Shown here: piece by piece, positions 1 to 5,499 of the stretch
How the letters are laid out: the number at the start of each line of letters is the position of its first letter
How positions within the stretch are numbered: position 1 is the first letter of the stretch
From: JACRJW01 sp964359095
Lineage (GTDB): Bacteria; Patescibacteriota; Patescibacteriia; UBA9934; GWF2-40-263
Length of the DNA: 9,449 nt
Direction of reading: 5' to 3'
Assembly: GCA_964359095.1 (NCBI GenBank)
Contig: CAYHRJ010000039.1
Span: forward strand, 1 to 9,449
The notes under the pieces: model-generated
What the model saw: the letters and a program-made list of their open reading frames with translations, nothing else
What the model was told of the DNA's origin: nothing
Database searches by the model: none
Program-made: the position numbers and the translations under genes

Positions 1-410
1 TCAGCTGGCTTCCCGGCTCCTTGCATCTCTGAGGTGTAGATCGCGCGTTCGTTTTCTACGAGCTCCATGGGCACATCCGCTCGTGTAAGGTACAGCGGAT
101 CCGAGGCGCTCACGTGCAGGGCGAGGTCATGGCACAATCCGATGAACGCCTCATTGCGTGCGACGAAGTCCGTCTCGCACAACACCTCGACCATGGCACC
201 GAGTTTCCCGTTTGCGTGTGTGTAGCTATGGACACGCCCTTCGTGTGTTTCGCGATCGGCTTTCTTTGCCGCTTTTGCCATGCCGCGTTCGCGCAAAAGA
301 ACAATGGCCTTTTCGATATCTCCCGCGGTTTCCTCAAGCGCCTTCTTGGCGTCCATCATGCCAGCACCGGTTTGTGCACGTAAGTCTGAAACAAGCTTTG
401 CGTCGATCAT
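1..410 (-). CDS. tsf: Elongation factor Ts, N-terminal part (runs off window)
   Basis: EF-Ts is the nucleotide-exchange factor that regenerates EF-Tu-GTP during translation. Reading the minus strand from the ATG at 410-408 gives 136 codons open to the window edge. The product begins MIDAKLVSDLRAQTGAGMMD, the N-terminal UBA-like domain that docks on EF-Tu (about residues 1-52). The EF-Tu-contacting motif TDFVARN follows at about residues 80-86, inside the family's core domain. The C-terminal half lies outside the window. The start overlaps the rpsB stop codon in an ATGA (407-410), so translation is probably coupled to rpsB. The rpsB-tsf order is the usual bacterial arrangement. I see no separate promoter. 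Identity is very secure; only the 3' end is missing. Confidence 0.96.
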   Translation of the reverse strand, partial: MIDAKLVSDLRAQTGAGMMDAKKALEETAGDIEKAIVLLRERGMAKAAKKADRETHEGRVHSYTHANGKLGAMVEVLCETDFVARNEAFIGLCHDLALHVSASDPLYLTRADVPMELVENERAIYTSEMQGAGKPA

Positions 411-1141
411 ACGTCTGTTGATGTCTTCTTGGTAATAACTGCTGCCGCGTTCACGGCCTCAGTCTTCCCCTCCTTAATCGCCTCGCTGGCGAGTTTACAA
501 ATAAGTTGAATGGCTTTCACGGCATCATCGTTTCCAGGAATAACTTTTGTGATGCCTGCAGGATTCACGTTGGTGTCACACAGAGCAATGACCGGAATGC
601 CTGTGACATTCGCTTCCTTCACAGCCGTCTTCTCGGTTTTGGTGTCGATCACGAACAAGGCGTCAGGAGCTTTGGTAAGATGCTGAATGCCGCCGAACTT
701 GTGCTCCATGTCTTCGATCTCGCGTTGGATCATGAGCTGTTCCATTTTTGTATATTTCTTGAGCTCGCCTTTTTCACTCTGATCTTTGAGTGTCTTCATG
801 CGCTTCAAGGTCTGCTTGATCTGCGTAAAATTTGTGAGCGTGCCGCCTAACCATCGATTGATGACATATGGCATCTCGCAGGCTGTTGCTGAAGACTGAA
901 CAGCTTCCTTTGCTTGAAGTTTGGTGCCGACAAACAGGATGACACCGCCACGCGCCGCAATGTCTTTCAAGGTTGACAGCGCATCACGGAGCTGAACGGA
1001 GGTTTCCTCAAGATTAATAATGTGGACGCCCGCTCGCTCTCCAAAAATAAATTTCTTCATCTTGGGATGCCAGCGAGACGTCTGGTGGCCGAAGTGCATG
1101 CCGGTTTTCAGCATGTCGACCAAGGACGGAAGTGTGGACAT
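407..1141 (-). CDS. rpsB: 30S ribosomal protein S2
   Basis: S2 is a small-subunit protein near the cleft between head and body of the 30S particle, needed for S1 binding in many bacteria. The 244-residue product matches the usual length (about 230-260). Family landmarks include LLKTGMHFGHQ-like residues 11-20 (LKTGMHFGHQ), RWHPKMKKFIFGER at 23-36, RWLGGTLTNF at 96-105, the FVIDTK segment at 163-168 and VIPGNDDA at 200-207. A lysine- and threonine-rich tail closes the protein. The start at 1141 is supported by the Shine-Dalgarno AAAAGGAG, whose GGAG ends 7 nt before the ATG. The last four bases overlap the tsf start, so the two genes form one operon. A near-consensus promoter lies about 160 bp upstream, leaving a leader of about 150 nt that contains a repeat-derived hairpin. 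Confidence 0.98.
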   Translation of the reverse strand: MSTLPSLVDMLKTGMHFGHQTSRWHPKMKKFIFGERAGVHIINLEETSVQLRDALSTLKDIAARGGVILFVGTKLQAKEAVQSSATACEMPYVINRWLGGTLTNFTQIKQTLKRMKTLKDQSEKGELKKYTKMEQLMIQREIEDMEHKFGGIQHLTKAPDALFVIDTKTEKTAVKEANVTGIPVIALCDTNVNPAGITKVIPGNDDAVKAIQLICKLASEAIKEGKTEAVNAAAVITKKTSTDV

Positions 1142-1146
1142 AAAAA

Positions 1147-1154
1147 ATCTCCTT
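1147..1154 (-). promoter_or_regulatory. Shine-Dalgarno of rpsB
   Basis: On the minus strand the bases just before the rpsB ATG read AAAAGGAG followed by a T-rich spacer. This is one of only two strong Shine-Dalgarno sites in the window (the other is at hpt), and it fixes the S2 start at 1141. Confidence 0.8.
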
Positions 1155-1185
1155 TTAACATTGGCGGCAATGCCGGACCCGTCTT

Positions 1186-1245
1186 GCCCTTCGACGATTC
1201 GACAAGCTCATCGTGGTGAGCACCGTCGAACCACTAGCTCAGGGC
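1186..1245. repeat. REP-like palindromic repeat in the rpsB leader
   Basis: A 60-bp composite inverted repeat. Outer arms are GCCCT (1186-1190) and AGGGC (1241-1245). Inside is a hairpin with TTCGAC (1199-1204) plus GCTCA (1206-1210) facing TGAGC (1217-1221) plus GTCGAA (1225-1230), around the loop TCGTGG. A second TTCGAC copy sits at 1190-1195 and a second GCTCAGGG-type unit at 1236-1244. The units TTCGACAAGCTCA and GAGCTCAGGG resemble short palindromic repeats that I recall as dispersed in many draft bacterial genomes. It lies in the transcribed rpsB leader. It could be a passive repeat or could fold in the mRNA and influence S2 expression. Which of these applies cannot be told from one copy. 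Confidence 0.6.
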
Positions 1246-1298
1246 ATTTTGGGAGGAACCGGTCAGTTGTTGATCCGCCTGTAATGAATTATGGCGAG

Positions 1299-1327
1299 AG
1301 TATAAAGAAAGTTATTTAATGCGTCAA
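1299..1327 (-). promoter_or_regulatory. Sigma-70-type promoter of rpsB-tsf
   Basis: On the minus strand: -35 TTGACG (1327-1322), 17-bp spacer, -10 TATACT (1304-1299). Each box matches consensus at five of six positions and the spacing is optimal. Expected transcription start is near 1292, giving a leader of about 150 nt before the rpsB ATG. The insertion element at 1336-2091 begins only 8 bp upstream of the -35 box, so the promoter is intact but its upstream context belongs to the element. Confidence 0.8.
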
Positions 1328-1335
1328 TGTCGCGT

Positions 1336-1398
1336 TATAGCTCATAAATAATGTTACCGAAACCTGAGTGGAAAGATCATAATTCGGTTACCGTGTCG
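1336..1398 (+). repeat. Left terminal inverted repeat
   Basis: Two conserved blocks: outer TATAGCTCATAA to AGTGG (1336-1371) and inner TCGGTTACCGTGTCG (1384-1398). The transposase start codon follows the inner block by 4 bases. Confidence 0.75.
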
Positions 1399-1402
1399 TC
1401 AT

Positions 1403-2046
1403 ATGACTATGGCGACACGACACGAGGTGCTTCGTGAACATTTGGACGATTGGCTGAAGGCCAAAGGTGACAAAAAACGACGCTCTAAAATCGCGAAGGT
1501 TGTTTGTGAGGCTATCCACATCCATCCAAAATCTCTCTCACGAGCGTTCAAGCGTCTCCAAATGAGAGAACCCAGAGGCGGTTCACGACGCGGTCGCCCA
1601 GTGGTGTTCGGTCCAGATGTGACTGCGGCTTTGTTCACCGTCAAACCCTCTTCCCTGAAGTCCATCATCCCCATCTTTAAAGGGCCATGGAAGGATGTTC
1701 TACCAGGGAACGGACAGATCGACACCGTGGCTCATTGTGGAGATTCGCTCAAATGGAGACAGTCGAGGTCATCAACGAACTGTATGGAGTACTCGCGATC
1801 TATCTCAATCACTTCAAAGCCGTGCGGCGACAGATTTCAAAAGAACGTGTCGGAGCCAAGTATGTCAGACGCTATGAGACACAAGCGAAAACTCCCTACC
1901 AACGTATCTCCGAACACGTGAGCATCACAGAGGAGGTGAAAGAACGACTGCGACTTGAACATGCTATGCTCAATCCGTTGCATCTCAAACGACAAATTGA
2001 TACGCTCATTCAGAAGATTTATAAGATCCAAACCGCGACACGGTAA
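1403..2046 (+). pseudogene. Transposase (integrase-core type), deleted and frameshifted
   Basis: Two reading frames together give pieces of one transposase. Piece A (1403 to about 1750) starts MTMATRHEVLREHLDDWLKA. It has a basic helix-turn-helix-like region (residues 20-53, with RRSKIAKVVCEAIHIHPKSL), a GRPVVFGPDVTAAL segment (65-78), then SIIPIFKGPW and GQIDTVAHCGDSL (104-116). That last motif carries what looks like the first catalytic Asp of a DDE core. Piece B (about 1753-2046, a different frame) runs from ETVEVINELYGVL to the stop, with TPYQRISEH and LNPLHLKRQIDTL. From memory of the family, a DNA-binding stretch after AAL and most of the catalytic core after HCGDSL are missing, so two internal deletions are likely. 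The second deletion also shifts frame. It cannot encode an active enzyme. Confidence 0.8.
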
Positions 2047-2091
2047 CCGACCTCCCACTGAGATTTCAGTAACCATTTATTATGAGCTATA
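2036..2091 (-). repeat. Right terminal inverted repeat
   Basis: Complement of the left end: inner 15-bp block 2036-2050, outer block 2055-2091. The inner block contains the TAA stop of the transposase remnant (2044-2046). The outer block contains the TAG stop (2087-2089) of the neighbouring hydrolase. Confidence 0.75.
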
Positions 2092-2731
2092 GCGGATGGG
2101 CGACGAGCTCTGAAACCAGACTCGGGTCACGGTCTGTCATGTTCGTGCCGTGGCCAAGGCCGTGACGCTCGATCAAGACGGTCGACGGATTGAGACGATG
2201 CAATTCATGAACGCTGTCCCATGACTGGCGGTCATCGTCGTCGCTTGCCGCGAGGACGACTTTTTGGTTTGGACGAATGTGCGTGATGGCATCGTCGGTC
2301 GTGACCCCGCGATAGTTGAGACCTGGTGAGAGAGCAATGGCGAGCGGAAGACTCGAGTGTTCAGCGAGTGCGCGGATCGCCAAGTTCGCACCAATCGACG
2401 CTCCCATAAGAATCGTGTGTGCTTCGTCGAAGCCTTGTTCACGTGTCCAGGCGAGTGCCGCCTCGAGGTCGAGCCGCTTTGCTTGCTGTTGCTCGGGTGT
2501 GAATGTCTCGTAGTCGAGCGTGCCGCCCATGGTGCTCTCCCCATGTCCGCGCATGTCGATCGCCAGCGACGCGTAGCCCTGCTCGAGTAATTTTTCTGCA
2601 ATCGAGTCCCAACTCTCTTTTGTGGCCGGCATCATGTGCAACAAGATGACGACCTTGTCTTGGCCGTCGTGGCGATAGACGCCAGAAAGCGTGATACCGT
2701 CGGACGTCTTGAGATGAACGAGCTGGGTCAT
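2087..2731 (-). CDS. Alpha/beta hydrolase (dienelactone-hydrolase-like / serine esterase fold)
   Basis: A 214-residue cytoplasmic alpha/beta hydrolase; the substrate cannot be predicted. The oxyanion-side strand VVILLHMMPA is at residues 27-36. AIDMRGHGES is at 57-66. The nucleophile elbow GASIG is at 110-114 (Ser112). The acid is probably within SDDDD (163-167), and the catalytic His lies in HGLGHGTNM (His194). The full triad is therefore plausible. The ATG at 2731-2729 overlaps the stop of the upstream DoxX-like gene (ATGA), so the two are co-transcribed and coupled. The final Leu codon and the TAG stop fall within the terminal repeat of the adjacent insertion element. The natural C-terminus may therefore have been replaced, although the loss looks small because the fold appears complete. 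Confidence 0.88.
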   Translation of the reverse strand: MTQLVHLKTSDGITLSGVYRHDGQDKVVILLHMMPATKESWDSIAEKLLEQGYASLAIDMRGHGESTMGGTLDYETFTPEQQQAKRLDLEAALAWTREQGFDEAHTILMGASIGANLAIRALAEHSSLPLAIALSPGLNYRGVTTDDAITHIRPNQKVVLAASDDDDRQSWDSVHELHRLNPSTVLIERHGLGHGTNMTDRDPSLVSELVAHPL

Positions 2732-3099
2732 ACTAACGCTAGTAACATCATGAGCGCGGAGGCGAGCGCGAGATTCTTTTGGAAGTTCACCATGTTTCCC
2801 ATCTTCATGTTGGGATCTTGGTCACGCCAGAAGGCGTGCACGAAAAATGCGGCTAAGACAAGGAAGGCGATCAAAAGACCATACGACCATACGAGCTGTG
2901 TCTGAAACAAGATGCCCAATCCCCCGAGAAGCAACATGAGCCCTGAGACGACTACGGAAAGTTTAGGCATCGGGAGCTTCTTGGAAGCGGCATAGCCTGT
3001 CATCATCTCAAGATGCCTAAAATGATTGAGACCCGCGTGGATGAAATAGATGCCCAGCACGATTTGACCAATGAGAAAGAGTGTTGCCATAAAGTTCAT
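2728..3099 (-). CDS. DoxX-family membrane protein
   Basis: A 123-residue integral membrane protein with four predicted helices, at about residues 4-24, 46-65, 68-89 and 107-123. The first helix and loop, GIYFIHAGLNHFRHLEMMTG, with a following KKLPMPKL stretch, fit the DoxX/SURF4-like family. Members of that family are small four-helix proteins linked in some species to thiosulfate oxidation or redox stress, and their role is unknown in most. No charged catalytic motif is visible. An alternative start, MATLFLIG, lies 9 bases downstream at 3090; neither start has a clear Shine-Dalgarno. The gene heads a two-gene operon with the hydrolase (4-bp overlap). I could not find a convincing promoter in 3100-3179, although one must lie there because the hpt terminator is just upstream. 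Confidence 0.82.
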   Translation of the reverse strand: MNFMATLFLIGQIVLGIYFIHAGLNHFRHLEMMTGYAASKKLPMPKLSVVVSGLMLLLGGLGILFQTQLVWSYGLLIAFLVLAAFFVHAFWRDQDPNMKMGNMVNFQKNLALASALMMLLALV

Positions 3100-3179
3100 G
3101 TGAGATGAATAGGATAAGCAATGCCTGCCTTTATCTTAACAAAAATTGATCAGATAAGCGAAGACTCCCTTGGATCACC

Positions 3180-3215
3180 AAAAAAATCCCGTGGAGACGC
3201 TGGGCGTCGCACGGG
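3180..3215 (-). terminator. Rho-independent terminator of hpt
   Basis: On the minus strand the stem CCCGTG-C-GACGC faces GCGTC-TC-CACGGG around a 3-base loop (3188-3215), followed by ATTTTTTT (3187-3180). A second, weaker hairpin (CCGCC 3222-3226 with GGCGG 3234-3238) lies between it and the hpt stop. Strong GC stem plus a U-tract of seven makes this the clearest terminator in the window. Confidence 0.88.
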
Positions 3216-3254
3216 AGAGAACCGCCTGATGTGGGCGGACGTGTTACTGGCTGG

Positions 3255-3794
3255 TCACTCGACGACGGCGATGTACGGGAGTCCCCGCAGTTTCCCCTTG
3301 GCGTCCATGCCGTAGCCGATCACGAAGCCGACGCCCTCGCCCACGATGCCGACGTAGTCGATCACCACGTCCTCGCGTTGGTGCTTGTGAGGCTTGGTGA
3401 GCAGCACGGCCGTGCGCAGAGTCTTGGGCCCCTTCGCCCGCAGGTGCGCGAGCAGGTGCGCGAGCGTGTGCAGGCTGTCGGCGACTTCATCGACGATGAT
3501 CACGTTTTGGTCGCGCAGGGAGTGCCCGACGTCCAGCTCGATCTTCACTTCCCCTGGCGTCTGGGCATCGTGGTAGGAGCTGGTGCGCATGAACTCAATG
3601 CGACAGCTCACCACGCCTCCATCACCCAACAGCCGCTCGATGTCCCGCATGAGATCTGCCGCGAAGATGAACGCGCCTTTGAGCACGCACACGAGCACGA
3701 CCTCTTGCCCTTGAAAGTCCTCGCCGATCTGCATAGCGACACGACGAACGGCCTGTGAGATCTGCAGCTCATTGTACAGAATACGTTGAGCCAT
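3255..3794 (-). CDS. hpt: Hypoxanthine (guanine) phosphoribosyltransferase
   Basis: A 179-residue cytoplasmic purine-salvage enzyme that joins hypoxanthine or guanine to PRPP to make IMP or GMP. Family landmarks: LVCVLKGAFIFAADLMRDI at 34-52, with the LKG loop at 38-40; TSSYHD at 71-76; the PRPP-binding loop VIIVDEVADSLHTL at 98-111; TKPHKH at 133-138; and the closing GYGMDAKGKLRGLPY at 160-174. The PRPP loop is atypical: the usual acidic pair is D102-E103, Asp106 and Ser107 are kept, but the expected Gly is Leu108. The frame stays open upstream to 3977. However, the ATG at 3794 follows a strong AAGGAGG site at 4-nt spacing, and the family N-terminus starts here, so I reject the longer form. 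It has its own promoter and terminator, so it is probably monocistronic. Confidence 0.92.
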   Translation of the reverse strand: MAQRILYNELQISQAVRRVAMQIGEDFQGQEVVLVCVLKGAFIFAADLMRDIERLLGDGGVVSCRIEFMRTSSYHDAQTPGEVKIELDVGHSLRDQNVIIVDEVADSLHTLAHLLAHLRAKGPKTLRTAVLLTKPHKHQREDVVIDYVGIVGEGVGFVIGYGMDAKGKLRGLPYIAVVE

Positions 3795-3798
3795 GGAG

Positions 3799-3805
3799 CC
3801 TCCTT
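3799..3805 (-). promoter_or_regulatory. Strong Shine-Dalgarno deciding the hpt start
   Basis: On the minus strand AAGGAGG stands four bases before the ATG at 3794. This fixes the start at the 179-residue form instead of the longer open frame beginning at 3977. Confidence 0.85.
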
Positions 3806-3815
3806 GAGGCTTTTG

Positions 3816-3844
3816 AATGTAGCAGAAAACCTCGGCACGAGCAA
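3816..3844 (-). promoter_or_regulatory. Probable hpt promoter
   Basis: Minus strand: -35 TTGCTC (3844-3839), 17-bp spacer, -10 TACATT (3821-3816) preceded by TGC, an extended -10. The -35 is poor (3 of 6), so support rests on the spacing and the extended -10. The start would fall near 3809, just ahead of the Shine-Dalgarno. Confidence 0.45.
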
Positions 3845-3869
3845 GATGTTGGCTGGCTCGCGGTGTAGC

Positions 3870-3898
3870 TTGACCGTCACAAAATGCCGTGCCATACG
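3870..3898 (+). promoter_or_regulatory. Possible promoter for the 3921-4322 gene
   Basis: Plus strand: -35 TTGACC (3870-3875), 17-bp spacer, -10 CATACG (3893-3898) preceded by TGC. The -35 is good (5 of 6) and the -10 is poor (3 of 6). It is divergent from the hpt promoter. Confidence 0.4.
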
Positions 3899-3920
3899 CC
3901 ATTGGCTTTGGAGCAAATCC

Positions 3921-4322
3921 ATGGATCGTGAAACCCGTCAGGGTATTTTTGTCACCGGCACGTTCATCTCCACGCACGATTCGCCACTCTGGCGCGCGTC
4001 GCTTGGCAAGATCATCACAGCGGCGATCGCCCAGGCGCTCCCTGAGTCTTGTAACGACCTACCGGTCTACTGCTCGTTCCCTCTGGATCCGTATCTGCCC
4101 GATCCGCATCCGCCCGTTCGCATCGCCGTCGAAATGAACCAGAGTGACACCTACTTCCATGGCGGCGGGGAGGAAATCAGATTCCTGCGCGCCGTGGCGA
4201 TGGCAGTCATGGAATGGATGGTCAGCTCCCATTGCAAGGACGACACCAATCCAATCCACGATCTTATTGCCACGCTCCGCTATGGAGCCGGCGACTGCTT
4301 CGTCCGCTTGAGCGCCCCCTAG
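3921..4322 (+). CDS. Hypothetical protein, 133 residues
   Basis: I do not recognise this protein. The chosen ATG at 3921 has GGAG eight bases upstream (3910-3913); the frame stays open further up to 3786, but that stretch overlaps the hpt start and promoter region. The product begins MDRETRQGIFVTGTFISTHD. It looks like a soluble alpha/beta protein with no signal peptide or membrane segment. Features seen: a GIFVTGTF strand (8-15), a proline-rich FPLDPYLPDPHPPVRIAVEM segment (about 52-71), DTYFHGGGEEIRFLRAVAMA (about 75-94), a WMVSSH segment, and an acidic-to-basic C-terminus. A dedicated terminator follows, which supports real expression. It is divergent from hpt and alone on this strand. Confidence 0.65.
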   Translation: MDRETRQGIFVTGTFISTHDSPLWRASLGKIITAAIAQALPESCNDLPVYCSFPLDPYLPDPHPPVRIAVEMNQSDTYFHGGGEEIRFLRAVAMAVMEWMVSSHCKDDTNPIHDLIATLRYGAGDCFVRLSAP

Positions 4323-4371
4323 GTGAGACTCACTCTCTTGGCCACCTTCGCGCCGAACTAACACGCAACGC

Positions 4372-4402
4372 AAGGTAACTCCGCACGAGTTACCTTTTTT
4401 GT
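4372..4402 (+). terminator. Terminator of the 3921-4322 gene, overlapping the convergent gene's end
   Basis: A perfect 10-bp stem, AAGGTAACTC (4372-4381) with GAGTTACCTT (4387-4396), loop CGCAC, followed on the plus strand by TTTT and T-rich sequence to about 4409. There is no U-tract in the minus direction, so it acts on the plus strand. The right arm contains the TAA stop (4392-4390) of the convergent small membrane protein, and the T-tract encodes its last Lys/Gln residues. Confidence 0.8.
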
Positions 4403-4671
4403 TTATTTTGTTGGAACTGTCGTTTCATCCACTGTTGTTTTAACCACGGCATCGTAAAAGTGGAAATCATGAATCCAACGGCCGGAACAATGGAATTGAG
4501 AAATGGCCGCGAGATACCGATCGCCCACATGTAGATCCCCAGCGCGAGATAAGTGAACAGCGTGAGCAAGAGACGTCGCGTCCTGCTGGTCTCCCAGGCT
4601 TTATCTAACTCGACGCACTGGTTGCGAGATTCAATTTGGACAAGTCGGGATTCAATAGATGGATCATTCAT
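4390..4671 (-). CDS. Small two-helix membrane protein with N-terminal coiled-coil-like segment
   Basis: A 93-residue protein. Residues 1-31 are hydrophilic and heptad-like (SIESRLVQIESRNQCVELDK, then AWETSRTRR). Two hydrophobic helices follow, at about 34-53 (LLLTLFTYLALGIYMWAIGI) and about 58-75 (LNSIVPAVGFMISTFTMPWL), and the tail is basic and glutamine-rich. The VE-DKAWETS-TRR block followed by two helices with an IVPA-GF-ISTFTMP motif matches a small protein family that I recall as common in candidate-phyla bacteria. Its function is unknown. There is no good Shine-Dalgarno. The start lies 17 bases after the upstream hydrolase's terminator, so it may depend on read-through or on a promoter hidden in that short gap. 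Confidence 0.75.
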   Translation of the reverse strand: MNDPSIESRLVQIESRNQCVELDKAWETSRTRRLLLTLFTYLALGIYMWAIGISRPFLNSIVPAVGFMISTFTMPWLKQQWMKRQFQQNKQKR

Positions 4672-4687
4672 AGGATTCTAGTCTATC

Positions 4688-4708
4688 AAAAATCCCCCGC
4701 GAGGGGGA
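4688..4708 (-). terminator. Terminator of the 4710-5444 hydrolase gene
   Basis: Minus strand: TCCCCC (4708-4703), loop TCGC, GGGGGA (4698-4693), then TTTTT (4692-4688). It starts immediately after the stop codon (4712-4710). Compact and GC-rich. Confidence 0.78.
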
Positions 4709-4709
4709 C

Positions 4710-5444
4710 TTAGTATTGCTCGAACCAATCATGTGTCGTGACGAAGAGGCGGTCTTGCATCGTCGGGGTGTCGTCGAAATAGTGCGTAGCGCCGTTGAGG
4801 ACTTGAAAATCTTTTGGCTCGCTCGCGTGGGCGAAGTAATTCTTGCATCCCTTCACAAGGATTCCTTTCCCAGCGGTGATGATCTTCAGAGGTCGGCGAA
4901 ACGATTTAGGCAAGGCGTTCCAATCGAGCTCATCAACCTCGTTGGCCATCTTTTTTCCGATGACGACGTTGGCTCCCCAACGCATGAAGTAACCGTCGAG
5001 TGCTTTAAGATACTTCCCACCAGCAAATCCGTATTTCTTTTTTGTGAATGAAATGGCGTAGGAGGGATCCCATAATACGGCCGCATCGAACGGTTGCTTC
5101 TTAGATAACAGAATCGTCGGTCCACCAAAGCTGTGGCCAGCGACATAAATCTTCTTGAATCCCTTGCGACGGAAATGTGCGACGACGGCGTCGAGATCAC
5201 GCGCGTGCATGGCGAGCGTGCAGTCGATGAGTTGCCGCGCGTCCTTCTGCCAACCATAGAGGTTAAACCGATAGGTCGCATAGCCATGCTTGGCAAACCA
5301 CCAGCATGCTCGTTCGTAGAGGCCCTCCATGATCGAGCACGGCAAACCATGTACGACGATAAACAGCGGCTGCTTCGTAGAACCTGCAAACTTGCCGTAC
5401 GCTTTATGGGACTTGTCGAGACTGACACGATAGTTACGTTCCAT
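4710..5444 (-). CDS. Alpha/beta hydrolase, substrate unknown
   Basis: A 244-residue soluble hydrolase unrelated in close sequence to the one at 2087-2731. The oxyanion strand FIVVHGLPCS is at residues 28-37. The nucleophile elbow GHSFGG is at 103-108 (Ser105). The C-terminal NGATHYFDD at 217-225 supplies the likely catalytic His221. The usual acid position after strand 7 (TAGKGILVKG, 190-199) has no Asp or Glu. Asp126 in LWDPSY, after strand 6, is an alternative acid, as seen in some lipase-like members. A lid-like lysine- and aromatic-rich insertion (about 130-165) lies between. No signal peptide. The start at 5444 is preceded by a weak AGAAGAACT. A short hairpin plus T-tract stands 18-34 bases upstream. 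The gene is divergent from cfa, and an acyl or lipid substrate would fit but is speculative. Confidence 0.85.
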   Translation of the reverse strand: MERNYRVSLDKSHKAYGKFAGSTKQPLFIVVHGLPCSIMEGLYERACWWFAKHGYATYRFNLYGWQKDARQLIDCTLAMHARDLDAVVAHFRRKGFKKIYVAGHSFGGPTILLSKKQPFDAAVLWDPSYAISFTKKKYGFAGGKYLKALDGYFMRWGANVVIGKKMANEVDELDWNALPKSFRRPLKIITAGKGILVKGCKNYFAHASEPKDFQVLNGATHYFDDTPTMQDRLFVTTHDWFEQY

Positions 5445-5461
5445 AGTTCTTCTATCCTACC

Positions 5462-5478
5462 AAAAATCCTCTGAGGAT
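5462..5478 (-). terminator. Short hairpin with T-tract upstream of the 5444 start
   Basis: Minus strand: ATCCT, loop CAG, AGGAT (5478-5466) followed by TTTT (5465-5462). It looks like a small intrinsic terminator. Yet no minus-strand gene lies upstream of it, since cfa starts divergently at 5500. It may be an attenuator-like leader element of the hydrolase gene, or simply an RNA hairpin near its transcription start. The stem is short (5 bp). Confidence 0.4.
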
Positions 5479-5499
5479 GGCATAGTAAACCTACGATTT

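Larger units (their letters stand above)
1336..2091. mobile_element. Internally deleted insertion element with nested terminal inverted repeats
   Basis: A 756-bp element bounded by imperfect inverted repeats. From the left (1336) it starts TATAGCTCATAA; the minus strand from 2091 starts TATAGCTCATAATAA. Both then continue GTTAC-GAAA-CT-AGTGG with a few changes (1353-1371 on the left, 2073-2055 on the right). Both end with a perfect 15-bp block, TCGGTTACCGTGTCG (1384-1398) and its complement (2036-2050). The left end has 8 more bases between the two blocks. Between the ends lies a broken transposase. No convincing target duplication is visible; a shared GCG next to both ends is too short to trust. 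The ends look intact enough to be moved by a transposase supplied in trans. Confidence 0.8.

Noticed and set aside
114..850. Open frames on the plus strand across tsf and rpsB
   Set aside because: They are antisense to two unmistakable translation genes and have no recognisable protein features.
1327..1342. GCG next to both ends of the insertion element as a target duplication
   Set aside because: Three bases, not exactly flush with both ends, is too little evidence.
3100..3179. Promoter for the DoxX-hydrolase operon (TTGTTA with TATCCT, or TAAGAT)
   Set aside because: Spacings of about 18-20 bp and weak box matches are no better than chance in this A/T-rich gap; a promoter is expected there but I cannot place it.
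3795..3977. 61-codon N-terminal extension of hpt
   Set aside because: The extension has no family similarity and crosses the hpt promoter region. A strong AAGGAGG site selects the ATG at 3794.
4059..4373. 104-codon open frame on the minus strand opposite the 3921-4322 gene
   Set aside because: It overlaps almost all of a plus-strand frame that has a Shine-Dalgarno, promoter and terminator. The translated product is low in hydrophobic core and looks like an antisense shadow, and it runs through the plus-strand terminator.
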